In this document: positions 8,906-16,264 of the stretch, piece after piece | Numbering within the stretch: the stretch's first letter is position 1 | Layout: every line of letters starts with the position of its first letter | Assembly (NCBI RefSeq): GCF_900000175.1 | Contig: NZ_CWGJ01000011.1 | Coordinates: 225,381 to 289,380, forward strand | Length of the DNA: 64,000 nucleotides | Direction: 5' to 3' | Source of the DNA: Estrella lausannensis | GTDB lineage: Bacteria; Chlamydiota; Chlamydiia; Chlamydiales; Criblamydiaceae | Translations under genes and position numbers: made by a program | The notes under the pieces: generated by a model | Told to the model about the DNA's origin: nothing | Database searches by the model: none | The model's input: the letters and a program-made list of their open reading frames with translations, nothing else

Positions 8906-9857
8906 GATCTTGGCACACCCCTATTCCCTACGCTTAAAGAACATCCGCTCAAGCAGACTGCTGAATCATAAAAGAGAGGGAGCGCTCTTGCGATTCTCCT
9001 TTCCGGACGGTTCTAGCGGCTATAGTGATCTGCACCCTTGGGAGGAGTTCGGCGATCTCTCGCTTGATCAGGAGATTGAACTGCTCAAGAGCGGACGTCC
9101 GACAGCACTCGGCTTCCGTGCTCTTCAGCTTGCCGCAAAAGACGCAGAATTCAGAAGGCAAGGCGTCAACGCACTCGAGGGCCTTACCGTACCGAAGAGC
9201 CACTTCCTTTTGTCGGGAGACGAACACAAGGACCACAAACTTCTGGAAACTATCGCAAATTCAGGATTTGACACCCTTAAAATCAAGGCCGGAAGCGCCC
9301 TTGACTTTCTGGATGAGTTGGTCGGGGCACTTAAACACCATCCGTTTAAAATCCGTATCGATTTCAATGAACGTTTAGATGCTGGCTCCCTTCCCGATGC
9401 CCTCAATCGCTTAAAACCTCTTGAAGAGAAGATCGATTTTCTGGAGGATCCGACCCGCTTTGACCGCGAGATGTGGATAAAAGCCATGGAGCGCTCGCGT
9501 ATTCCTTTTGCCAAAGACATGCGCCTCGAAGAGGCCTTTAGTGACAAATCGATTCCTATCTTAGTCATGAAGCCGGCCAAGCAAAATGAAGAGATGTTTT
9601 TGCAAGAGATGCATCCGGAGCAAAAAGTTGTGGTAACCAGCTACCTTGGCCACCCCTTGGGGCAAGTTCAGGCAGCTTATGTCGCAGGGGTAATGCAAAA
9701 GAGCATTCCGCTTGAGACCGCAGGGCTTAAATCCCATCACCAATATGAGACGGATGCTTTTTCAGAGAGGCTCGGCCCCCTTTCACCGCACTTCCAAGCA
9801 CCGGCAGGCACTGGATGGGGATTCGATGACTTGCTCCCAAAACTTTCCTGGAGCTAG
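8898..9857 (+). CDS. menC: MenC, o-succinylbenzoate synthase
   Basis: A 319-residue enolase-superfamily enzyme dehydrating SHCHC to o-succinylbenzoate. Active-site features are the Lys in TLKIKAGS, metal ligands in RIDFNERL, DFLEDPTRF and AKDMRLEEA, and the second Lys in LVMKPAKQNE. I chose the ATG at 8898 (MFKILAHPYSLRL), which overlaps the menA stop by 8 nt. A TTG at 8859 in the same frame would add 13 residues lying inside menA, with no family resemblance. Two nt separate it from menE. Confidence 0.9.
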   Translation: MFKILAHPYSLRLKNIRSSRLLNHKREGALLRFSFPDGSSGYSDLHPWEEFGDLSLDQEIELLKSGRPTALGFRALQLAAKDAEFRRQGVNALEGLTVPKSHFLLSGDEHKDHKLLETIANSGFDTLKIKAGSALDFLDELVGALKHHPFKIRIDFNERLDAGSLPDALNRLKPLEEKIDFLEDPTRFDREMWIKAMERSRIPFAKDMRLEEAFSDKSIPILVMKPAKQNEEMFLQEMHPEQKVVVTSYLGHPLGQVQAAYVAGVMQKSIPLETAGLKSHHQYETDAFSERLGPLSPHFQAPAGTGWGFDDLLPKLSWS

Positions 9858-9859
9858 CG

Positions 9860-10993
9860 ATGCAGCATCTTTTCCAGGAAGATAAAGCGCCGGTTCTCAT
9901 CAACCCGGCCCTTCCTCGAGAACGCATCTCTTGTATTCAGGAACTTTTGTGGAAACACCCCTTTGCAACACCTCATCTTTGGATCGCCTCGTCGGGAAGT
10001 TTTGCCAAAGAAGGCACGAGTAAGTGGGTGGCCCTTTCCAGAGAGGCACTCTCTCTGTCTGCGGCGGCCGTGAACCAACACCTGCAGGCATCTGCCAACG
10101 ATATATGGCTCAATCCTTTGCCTCTCTTTCATGTGGGAGGCCTTGGGATTGAGATACGAGCTCTGCTCACCAACTCGAAAGTGGTTCAGTTCAGACCAAG
10201 TGAAGAACGCTGGTCTCCGGCTCAATATTATCAGACGTTGTGCGAGACTAAAGCCACCCTGACTTCGCTAGTACCCACCCAACTCTATGATCTTGTCGTC
10301 ATGGGGTTTACCTCGCCTCGCTATCTAAGGGCGGTGGTGATTGGCGGAGGGGCACTTGAAGAGTCTCTTTATCGGAGAGCTCGCGCGCTCGGGTGGCGCA
10401 TTTTGCCGAGTTACGGTATGACTGAAGCTGCCTCGCAGGTCGCAACAGCTTCCTTAAGCTCCCTTGAGCAAGAGGGGTATCCTCGCCTGCAAATTCTGCC
10501 CCATCTCAGCATTGCTGTCGACGAGGATAATCTACTGACACTTTCTGGAAAGTCGCTTTTTTCCCTTTATGGAATGGTTGAAGGGGATTCCGTACGTTTT
10601 GTCGATCCGAAAGTTGCGGGGAGCTTCATCACAAAAGATCGGGGAGTCATTGATCGGGATGGACTCAAAATCCTTGGTCGGGCAGATGATATCGTGAAGA
10701 TTGTGGGAGAAAACGTTGATATTTCAGCGCTGCAGCGGCTGATTGACCAGTTGAAGCTCTCCAAAGGGGTGCATGGAGACTGCTATGTGGTGCCTAAAAG
10801 TGATTCCAGAAGAGGGAGTAAGCTTGTGCTCGTTTTGTCTCAGGAGTTGCCAGAAGAAGACATTGATAACCTCCTGAAAGAGTATAATCTTTCCGTGTTT
10901 CCCTATGAGCGTATCGAGGAGAAGTTAATACTTCCCTCCCTTCCGAAAACGTCTCTTGGCAAGCTAGAGAGAAATAAATTGCCCCTTAGTTGA
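9860..10993 (+). CDS. menE: MenE, o-succinylbenzoate-CoA ligase
   Basis: A 377-residue acyl-adenylating enzyme. It shows the P-loop-like IASSGSFAKEGTSKWVALS (residues about 45-63), PLPLFHVGGLGIEIRAL, the A5 motif PSYGMTEAASQVAT, the hinge GRADDIVKIVGENVD and the A10 Lys in LPKTSLGKLERNKL. The P-loop is somewhat degenerate and the protein is shorter than typical ligases (about 450), as is common for MenE. It is the last gene of the men operon; an inverted repeat lies downstream. Confidence 0.92.
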   Translation: MQHLFQEDKAPVLINPALPRERISCIQELLWKHPFATPHLWIASSGSFAKEGTSKWVALSREALSLSAAAVNQHLQASANDIWLNPLPLFHVGGLGIEIRALLTNSKVVQFRPSEERWSPAQYYQTLCETKATLTSLVPTQLYDLVVMGFTSPRYLRAVVIGGGALEESLYRRARALGWRILPSYGMTEAASQVATASLSSLEQEGYPRLQILPHLSIAVDEDNLLTLSGKSLFSLYGMVEGDSVRFVDPKVAGSFITKDRGVIDRDGLKILGRADDIVKIVGENVDISALQRLIDQLKLSKGVHGDCYVVPKSDSRRGSKLVLVLSQELPEEDIDNLLKEYNLSVFPYERIEEKLILPSLPKTSLGKLERNKLPLS

Positions 10994-11030
10994 AATCGCA
11001 TGATTTGTTTTCTGTAATCGGCTGTAAACA

Positions 11031-11122
11031 GAAAGTGCCTCAAAATTTGGTTTTTGCCGGCGAGAATGCTTTCGGGATTGAGCCATTCTCAAAGTCAAAA
11101 GATCAAATTTTGAGGCACTTTT
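11031..11122. repeat. Fold-back repeat (AAAGTGCCTCAAAATTT family) between menE and menG
   Basis: Arms at 11031-11049 and 11104-11122 are near-perfect inverted copies (GAAAGTGCCTCAAAATTTG against CAAATTTTGAGGCACTTTT) around a 54-nt centre. The same arm sequence occurs at 37113-37171 and as a half copy at 23574. It sits between the convergent ends of menE and menG and could also end transcription on both strands, though there is no clean T-tract. Confidence 0.75.
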
Positions 11123-11144
11123 GGCAAGGTGCAAATGATCAGTC

Positions 11145-11867
11145 TCAAGACGGGCTTTTAGTACCTACGATAATGCTAGCGATCCCTAAGCTGGCAGGGA
11201 TGGTGCGCACATTGACAAACCCGGTTTCAATGAGCATCCGCTCTAGCGCGGAGGCAGTTTGAAATTGCTTGATGCTTTTGTTTAAGTATTGGTAAGCCTC
11301 TTTATCTTGAGTGACGAGCGATCCAATCATCGGGACAAAGGTTTTCAGGTAGAGGGAGTGAAAAAAGCCAACCAAAGGGTTTTTGGGCCTGGTCAGCTCC
11401 AGGATGCCCAAGGTTCCCCCGGGGACAAGTACACGGTGGGCCTCTTGAACACATTTCAGTGGGTTTTGGATGTTGCGGATACCATAGGCCACCGACACAT
11501 TGGAAAAGGATCCTTCGTTGAAAGGCAGAAGAGTCGCGTCCCCCTCAACATAGGAAAAGACTGCTTCCTTGAAAGCTTCCGATTGCGCCTTCTCCTTGGC
11601 GACATCCAGCATAGGGGCGCAAAAATCAAGCAAGGTGACATCCGCTCCCTTGCTCTGGTGGGCAAATTCGATGGCGATATCTCCTGTTCCGGCGCAAAGA
11701 TCAAGTATCTTGGAGGGGGGAGTGCCATTTAAAATTTCCCTGACGAGAGTGCGGTTCCACAATCTGTGCAAATTGAATGAAAGGGCTTTGTTGCAAAGAT
11801 CGTAGCGTGCTGCGATTTTCCCAAACATTTCCTGAATAGTTTCAGGGGCAGATTTAGTGTAGGTCAT
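11145..11867 (-). CDS. menG: MenG/UbiE, demethylmenaquinone methyltransferase
   Basis: A 240-residue SAM methyltransferase for the last menaquinone step. UbiE features are MFGKIAARYDLCNKALSFNL near the N-terminus, SAM motif I ILDLCAGTGDIAIEFA (about residues 54-69), VEGDATLLPFNEGSFSNVSV, AYGIRNIQNP and the HRVLVPGGTLGILELTRP segment. It is convergent with the menF-E operon rather than part of it. Its start overlaps the upstream small Cys-rich membrane protein (ATGA). Confidence 0.95.
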   Translation of the reverse strand: MTYTKSAPETIQEMFGKIAARYDLCNKALSFNLHRLWNRTLVREILNGTPPSKILDLCAGTGDIAIEFAHQSKGADVTLLDFCAPMLDVAKEKAQSEAFKEAVFSYVEGDATLLPFNEGSFSNVSVAYGIRNIQNPLKCVQEAHRVLVPGGTLGILELTRPKNPLVGFFHSLYLKTFVPMIGSLVTQDKEAYQYLNKSIKQFQTASALERMLIETGFVNVRTIPASLGIASIIVGTKSPS

Positions 11868-12169
11868 TTTTGCTCCTTTTCATCCTTGTCGCAGAGAGAG
11901 CAGCTCCTCTTTGTACCGCAGCTTCCGTCTTTGTCCTGATGTGGATTTCGTCCGCAGGAACCCAGTCTGATTTTGTTTTTTCCTGTGACGAGATATCCTA
12001 TTCCAATGAGGGCAAGTGCTATAGATACTATGACGAAGGCTAAAGCCACTGTTGTCAGGATGTTTTCCAAGGTAAGCGCTCCTCCATCTTTGTCCCCATC
12101 GTAGATGGGGGGTTGTTGCATTAATTTAGTGATCGCATCACAATAAAGCAAGAGCATTAAAGGGTTCAT
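11864..12169 (-). CDS. Small Cys-rich membrane protein, NqrM-like
   Basis: A 101-residue protein with one strong membrane helix (TTVALAFVIVSIALALIGIG, about residues 40-60) and a Cys-rich tail. The Cys pattern is GSCG, then SCG, then SCSLC, before a charged end. This layout (one helix, then spaced CG/SC/CxxC-type cysteines) resembles NqrM (DUF539), the factor that helps insert metal into the Na+-pumping NADH:quinone oxidoreductase. It is co-translated with menG, which fits a quinone role. The start is unsure: the Met at 12169 is only 5 nt from the divergent gene, and the Met at 12121 (MQQPPIYDGD) may be the real one; neither has a clear ribosome site. Confidence 0.65.
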   Translation of the reverse strand: MNPLMLLLYCDAITKLMQQPPIYDGDKDGGALTLENILTTVALAFVIVSIALALIGIGYLVTGKNKIRLGSCGRNPHQDKDGSCGTKRSCSLCDKDEKEQK

Positions 12170-12174
12170 TAGCT

Positions 12175-13017
12175 ATGAATGAAGCGCAAGAGAATCTATC
12201 TGTCGAGTCGTTCCTGATACTGCTCGCCCTAGTTTTTTTTACAGCTGTTTTCGCAAAAAGGATAGGCTATTACAGCTACCCTGAAAAATCCGTTCGATCG
12301 ACTCCTTTTGTGTCTGTTTTTCAGTTTCTGATCGCATTCATACTCTTTTTCTCAGTCACGCTGGCAGCCTCTTTGTCAGGAGGTGCGATCATTCAAAAAA
12401 CCGCACATTTGCTTCACATTCCCTTGGATGGGTATGCAATCCGTCTATTGAACGGTCTCCTGATGGTTTATGGAGTTACGTTAGCCCTATTTCTCTTCGC
12501 AAGAAGAAATCTGTTTCCCAAGCAGTCATTCTTCTCACCTGCAGTGATGGTAAAGGGAGCGCTATCGTGGTTCATCGCGTATCCGCAGATGCTATTGATC
12601 ACCATTGGTTTGAACTATCTCCTGATGGAGCTTTTCCACCTCGAACCGGAGGAACAAACCAGTGTTTTGGAGTTGAAGGGAGCCAAGAGCCACCCGCCTC
12701 TTTTTTTTCTGATGATGTTTACCATCACTTTGATCGTACCGGTCTGCGAAGAGATATTGTTCCGCGGGTACCTTCAGAATTTTTTAAGGCGCTTTCTTCC
12801 CCGATTTCCTGCGATAGCTATCACATCGCTTGTGTTTGCTCTGTTTCACTTTTCCGGAAGCCAAAGTGCAGGCAACTTCGTGATACTGCCTTCCCTCTTC
12901 TTCTTTTCTCTCTATCTCGGATTTGTCTACGAAAAATGGGGGTCGCTTTCCGCTTCCTACGGCCTTCACGCCTTCTTCAATGGCGTCAGCTCCCTGATGA
13001 TCGGCTCCAGTACTTGA
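12175..13017 (+). CDS. CPBP-family intramembrane metalloprotease
   Basis: A 280-residue multi-pass membrane protein with the three CAAX-protease/bacteriocin-processing motifs: CEEILFRGYLQNFLRRF (catalytic Glu pair and Arg), LVFALFHFSGS (zinc His) and SYGLHAFFNGVSS (second His/Asn). Family members cleave substrates inside the membrane; the bacterial targets are mostly unknown. It is divergent from the NqrM-like/menG pair, with the two starts very close together. The substrate cannot be predicted. Confidence 0.85.
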   Translation: MNEAQENLSVESFLILLALVFFTAVFAKRIGYYSYPEKSVRSTPFVSVFQFLIAFILFFSVTLAASLSGGAIIQKTAHLLHIPLDGYAIRLLNGLLMVYGVTLALFLFARRNLFPKQSFFSPAVMVKGALSWFIAYPQMLLITIGLNYLLMELFHLEPEEQTSVLELKGAKSHPPLFFLMMFTITLIVPVCEEILFRGYLQNFLRRFLPRFPAIAITSLVFALFHFSGSQSAGNFVILPSLFFFSLYLGFVYEKWGSLSASYGLHAFFNGVSSLMIGSST

Positions 13018-13188
13018 CAGACCGATAAATCCCTGAACGAAAAATTCGACTTTGGCAGCTCAGGGCCAGTATTGCTTCTTAAACCAAATTTTGAATTCAC
13101 TGCGATATATCCTCTTTCAGCTAGCCTCTAAATAGACAGGCTGATAAGATGAAAAAATGATTATAAATCTCTTTTCATACAGAGACGC

Positions 13189-13983
13189 ATGGTCCTCCAG
13201 TTGATGTCATACAAAATTTCAGCTTCTGGACTTTCCGATGTCGGCTTAGTCCGTGAGAATAATGAAGATATCTGGGCTGAGCTCCCAGAAGAGAAGTTCT
13301 ATGTTCTTGCCGACGGAATGGGAGGTCACCAAGCAGGGGAGATCGCTTCGCAGGAAGCGGTATTCAACTTCCTTGAAATCATCCGCAAAGTCCTGACCTC
13401 CTCATCACGAAAGCTCAGTCTTAAAGAAATGAAAGACGCGATCAAAGAGAGCATCGAAGAGGTCAATAAAACCATTTACGAGATGGGCAGATCCGATCAG
13501 CAGCTCGGAGGAATGGGAACGACTTTTTGTTGCGTCCATTTCCACCCGGAGGCGGTGATTTACGCCCATGTAGGCGATAGCAGAATATATCACTTCGGCA
13601 AGGAAGGGCTGCAGCAGCTCACCAAAGATCATTCGCTCATGAGTGAACTGGTGGAGTTGGGCTATCTGAGCGAGCCGGAAGCTAAGGAATTCCTCTATAA
13701 GAACATCCTCACCCGAGCCATTGGCACCGAATCGAGTATCGTGCCGGCTGTCGGTTCTCGCGAAGTACAGGCGGATGATATTTTCATCATGTGCTCCGAC
13801 GGTCTTTCCGATCTGGTATCCATTCAGGAGATAGAAGCGATCATTAGAGAGAGCCCAACAATCGATGATTGTGCGCAGGCTCTAGTTTCTGAGGCCAAAA
13901 GAAAAGGCGGTTATGATAATATAACTGTCGTTCTTCTTAAGGTTTTAGACGATGACAGCACAAAAAGGAATTTATCTAGATAA
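13189..13983 (+). CDS. PP2C-family serine/threonine protein phosphatase
   Basis: A 264-residue PPM phosphatase. Metal-binding and catalytic motifs appear in order: SDVGLVRENNEDIW, LADGMGGHQAGEIAS, GGMGTTFCCVHF, AHVGDSRIYHF, MCSDGLSDLV and GGYDNITVVLL. It would remove phosphates placed by Hanks-type kinases. The ATG at 13207 (MSYKISASG) is an alternative start. Its end overlaps the NifS-like gene by 32 nt, the same neighbour as in C. trachomatis (CT259-CT258, from memory). Confidence 0.93.
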   Translation: MVLQLMSYKISASGLSDVGLVRENNEDIWAELPEEKFYVLADGMGGHQAGEIASQEAVFNFLEIIRKVLTSSSRKLSLKEMKDAIKESIEEVNKTIYEMGRSDQQLGGMGTTFCCVHFHPEAVIYAHVGDSRIYHFGKEGLQQLTKDHSLMSELVELGYLSEPEAKEFLYKNILTRAIGTESSIVPAVGSREVQADDIFIMCSDGLSDLVSIQEIEAIIRESPTIDDCAQALVSEAKRKGGYDNITVVLLKVLDDDSTKRNLSR

Positions 13984-15082
13984 CAACGCGTCGACAGAGA
14001 TCGATCCCGCGGTTAAGCAAGCTTACTTTGATGCGATCGAGAAGTCGCTTGGCAACCCCTCCAGCATGCACTATGCCGGTCAGTCTCAAAAAAAGCTTTT
14101 GTCTGAGGCGCGCTACACAATTGCTTCCTATCTTGGCGTTAAACCGACAGAGATCTATTTCACCTCAGGCGCTACCGAATCAGTAAATATGATTTTGCGG
14201 GGAATTGCCGAAGTCCACCCAGGCTGCCATATCGTTTCTTCGAGCGTTGAGCACGCCTGTGTGATCAACACGCTGTCCCATCTTGAAAAAAAAGGGACAC
14301 AAGTCACTTATATCCATCCCGGACTTTTTGGTGCGGCAACGAAAGAGCAGGTGGAATCGGCCCTGACAAAGGACACAAAATTGATCGCCTTAATGGCTAT
14401 CAATAATGAAACCGGTGTCAAAACAGATATTGAAGCAATTGCCGAATTGGCCAAAAAGAGGGGGATTCCCTTCTTTGTCGATGGGGCGGCGCTGCTTGGT
14501 AAAGAGCGTTTTTCAATTCCCGCAGGTGTTACTGCCATGAGTTTTAGTGGTCATAAGTTACATGCCCCTAAGGGGATAGGGTTTTCCTTCGTCAGGAAAG
14601 GGCTTCGGTTTGCCTCGCAAATGACGGGAGGGGAACAGGAGTTTGGCAAACGGGGGGGGACAGAGAACACCCCGGCAATCGTAGCTCTTGCGAAAGCGGT
14701 CCAAATGTTGGAGCCGATTTTGGAGGGGGCCGAGATGCGGATGCGGGAGCTTCGCGACCTCTTTGAAGTGCTGCTTCTTCAGCAACTGCCAAATCTCTCG
14801 ATCAATGGGCAAGGGGAGCGGGTTGCTAATACCTCGAATATTGCATTTCCAGGGATTGAGGGGGAGACGCTTCTCTCTACTCTCAGCTTACGGGGTGTTG
14901 CTGCAAGCCACGGGTCCGCTTGCGCTTCAGGCGCTTTAGAGCCGTCGCGCATCTTGCTTAACATGGGTATCGACCCACGCCTTGCCGCCTCATCGCTACG
15001 CTTTTCTCTTTCACGATTCACCACCCGGGAAGAGATAGAAGCGGCGGCGGAGATCATCGTCTCTTCTGTAAAACGTCCTTGA
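13952..15082 (+). CDS. Cysteine desulfurase-like aminotransferase (NifS/IscS family)
   Basis: A 376-residue fold-type I PLP enzyme. Features are YLDNNASTEIDP at the N-terminus, TSGATESVNMILRG, SSVEHACVINTL, the PLP Lys in SFSGHKLHAPKGIG, a GGEQEFGKRGGTENTP turn and the catalytic Cys loop HGSACASGALEPS. This is the pattern of sulfur-mobilising desulfurases. No IscU, SufBCD or IscR genes are near, so its acceptor is not evident. It overlaps the phosphatase gene by 32 nt. Confidence 0.92.
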   Translation: MTAQKGIYLDNNASTEIDPAVKQAYFDAIEKSLGNPSSMHYAGQSQKKLLSEARYTIASYLGVKPTEIYFTSGATESVNMILRGIAEVHPGCHIVSSSVEHACVINTLSHLEKKGTQVTYIHPGLFGAATKEQVESALTKDTKLIALMAINNETGVKTDIEAIAELAKKRGIPFFVDGAALLGKERFSIPAGVTAMSFSGHKLHAPKGIGFSFVRKGLRFASQMTGGEQEFGKRGGTENTPAIVALAKAVQMLEPILEGAEMRMRELRDLFEVLLLQQLPNLSINGQGERVANTSNIAFPGIEGETLLSTLSLRGVAASHGSACASGALEPSRILLNMGIDPRLAASSLRFSLSRFTTREEIEAAAEIIVSSVKRP

Positions 15083-15120
15083 AAGACGGATACTTACTAG
15101 AGACTTCTCATAAGAGCGAC

Positions 15121-16152
15121 TTAGAATTTGTGGACGCGCCCTAGTATCTTTTGAATGGCTCCATCGTCATCTTCGTCGTATATATCTCCTACAATTTCCT
15201 CGAATATAGCCTCCATGGTGATTATTCCTGATTCGGAAGAGGCATTATAGACAATAGCCATATGGGCTTTTTTTTCTTGCAGATGGCGTAGCGCTGTTAA
15301 AATAAGGGTAGTTTCCTGCACGTGGATTGCCTGCCTGCATAAAGAGATCCAATCGGTGTGGCCTGTTTTTTGAAAGGCCAGAAATTCTTTCGAATTTAAA
15401 ATTCCTATAACTTTTCCTTCTTTAACGATTGGGAGTCTTGTGTGTCCTGACGCAATGACTGTTTTTTCGACTTCTTCTAAAGAGTTTTTTACATCAATAA
15501 AGACAACATCTTTCCATTTTACAAATATTTCCTTGACCGTCGTTCGCTCAATTTTCACCATATTCAGAATATATTGTTTATTTAATGGTGATAAGTCGCC
15601 TTCTAACTGGCCAATATTTAACTCCGTGTCCTCAGAATCCAAGTATTCTTTGGGAAATAGGCCTACTACCTTTTTAGTGGACCATTCAAAAACAGTCACA
15701 ACGGGATGGATAAGACGGCTTGTAAGATTCAACCAGGGAGCTGTTAAAAAGGCTATGGAGACAGATCTTCTTAGGGCAAGGGTTTTGGGCACCAGCTCTC
15801 CTAACACAACGCTTGCGTAGGTCAGAGGAATGACGATCAGTATAATCGCCAAAATCTCAGCCATCGCCTCTCCAATCCCGAAGTGGTGAATCAGCAAGGG
15901 TGAAATACTCTCCTCGGCTCCAGCTCCTCCGACCGCCGCGGCAAAGGCCCCGACAAAAGTGATGCCGATTTGAATAGTAGACAGAGTTCGTTCCGGATTT
16001 TCCCGTAGCTGCAGCATCAGCTTGGCTTTTTCATTGCCTTGCCGAACTAATGATTTGAGAGTCGGCTTACTGACTGCGATAAAAGCTGTTTCCGACAACG
16101 CTAAAATGGCGTTAATCATTAAACATATCGTCACGACAATGAATTCAAACAT
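15121..16152 (-). CDS. CNNM/DUF21 membrane protein with CBS domains (short form)
   Basis: A 343-residue protein. Residues about 1-185 form the DUF21 transmembrane unit (ALSETAFIAVSKPTLKSL, ASVVLGELVPKTLALRRS), followed by a CBS pair (about 200-330; TVIASGHTRLPIVKEGKVIG). It stops right after the CBS pair, lacking the C-terminal CorC/HlyC domain of its two paralogues at 19192 and 20437. The family is linked to divalent-cation (Mg/Co) transport. The ATG at 16152 (MFEFIVVTICLM) is preferred; a TTG at 16179 would add nine polar residues. Confidence 0.87.
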   Translation of the reverse strand: MFEFIVVTICLMINAILALSETAFIAVSKPTLKSLVRQGNEKAKLMLQLRENPERTLSTIQIGITFVGAFAAAVGGAGAEESISPLLIHHFGIGEAMAEILAIILIVIPLTYASVVLGELVPKTLALRRSVSIAFLTAPWLNLTSRLIHPVVTVFEWSTKKVVGLFPKEYLDSEDTELNIGQLEGDLSPLNKQYILNMVKIERTTVKEIFVKWKDVVFIDVKNSLEEVEKTVIASGHTRLPIVKEGKVIGILNSKEFLAFQKTGHTDWISLCRQAIHVQETTLILTALRHLQEKKAHMAIVYNASSESGIITMEAIFEEIVGDIYDEDDDGAIQKILGRVHKF

Positions 16153-16264
16153 TTTGTTCCGGTACTTACATGGTTTCAAAAGAGTTTATTTTGTTTGAAA
16201 TATATCGATAACCGTAGTAGTGTTTACAGCTAAATATAATTAAACTCAAAGTAGAAAGTAATAT

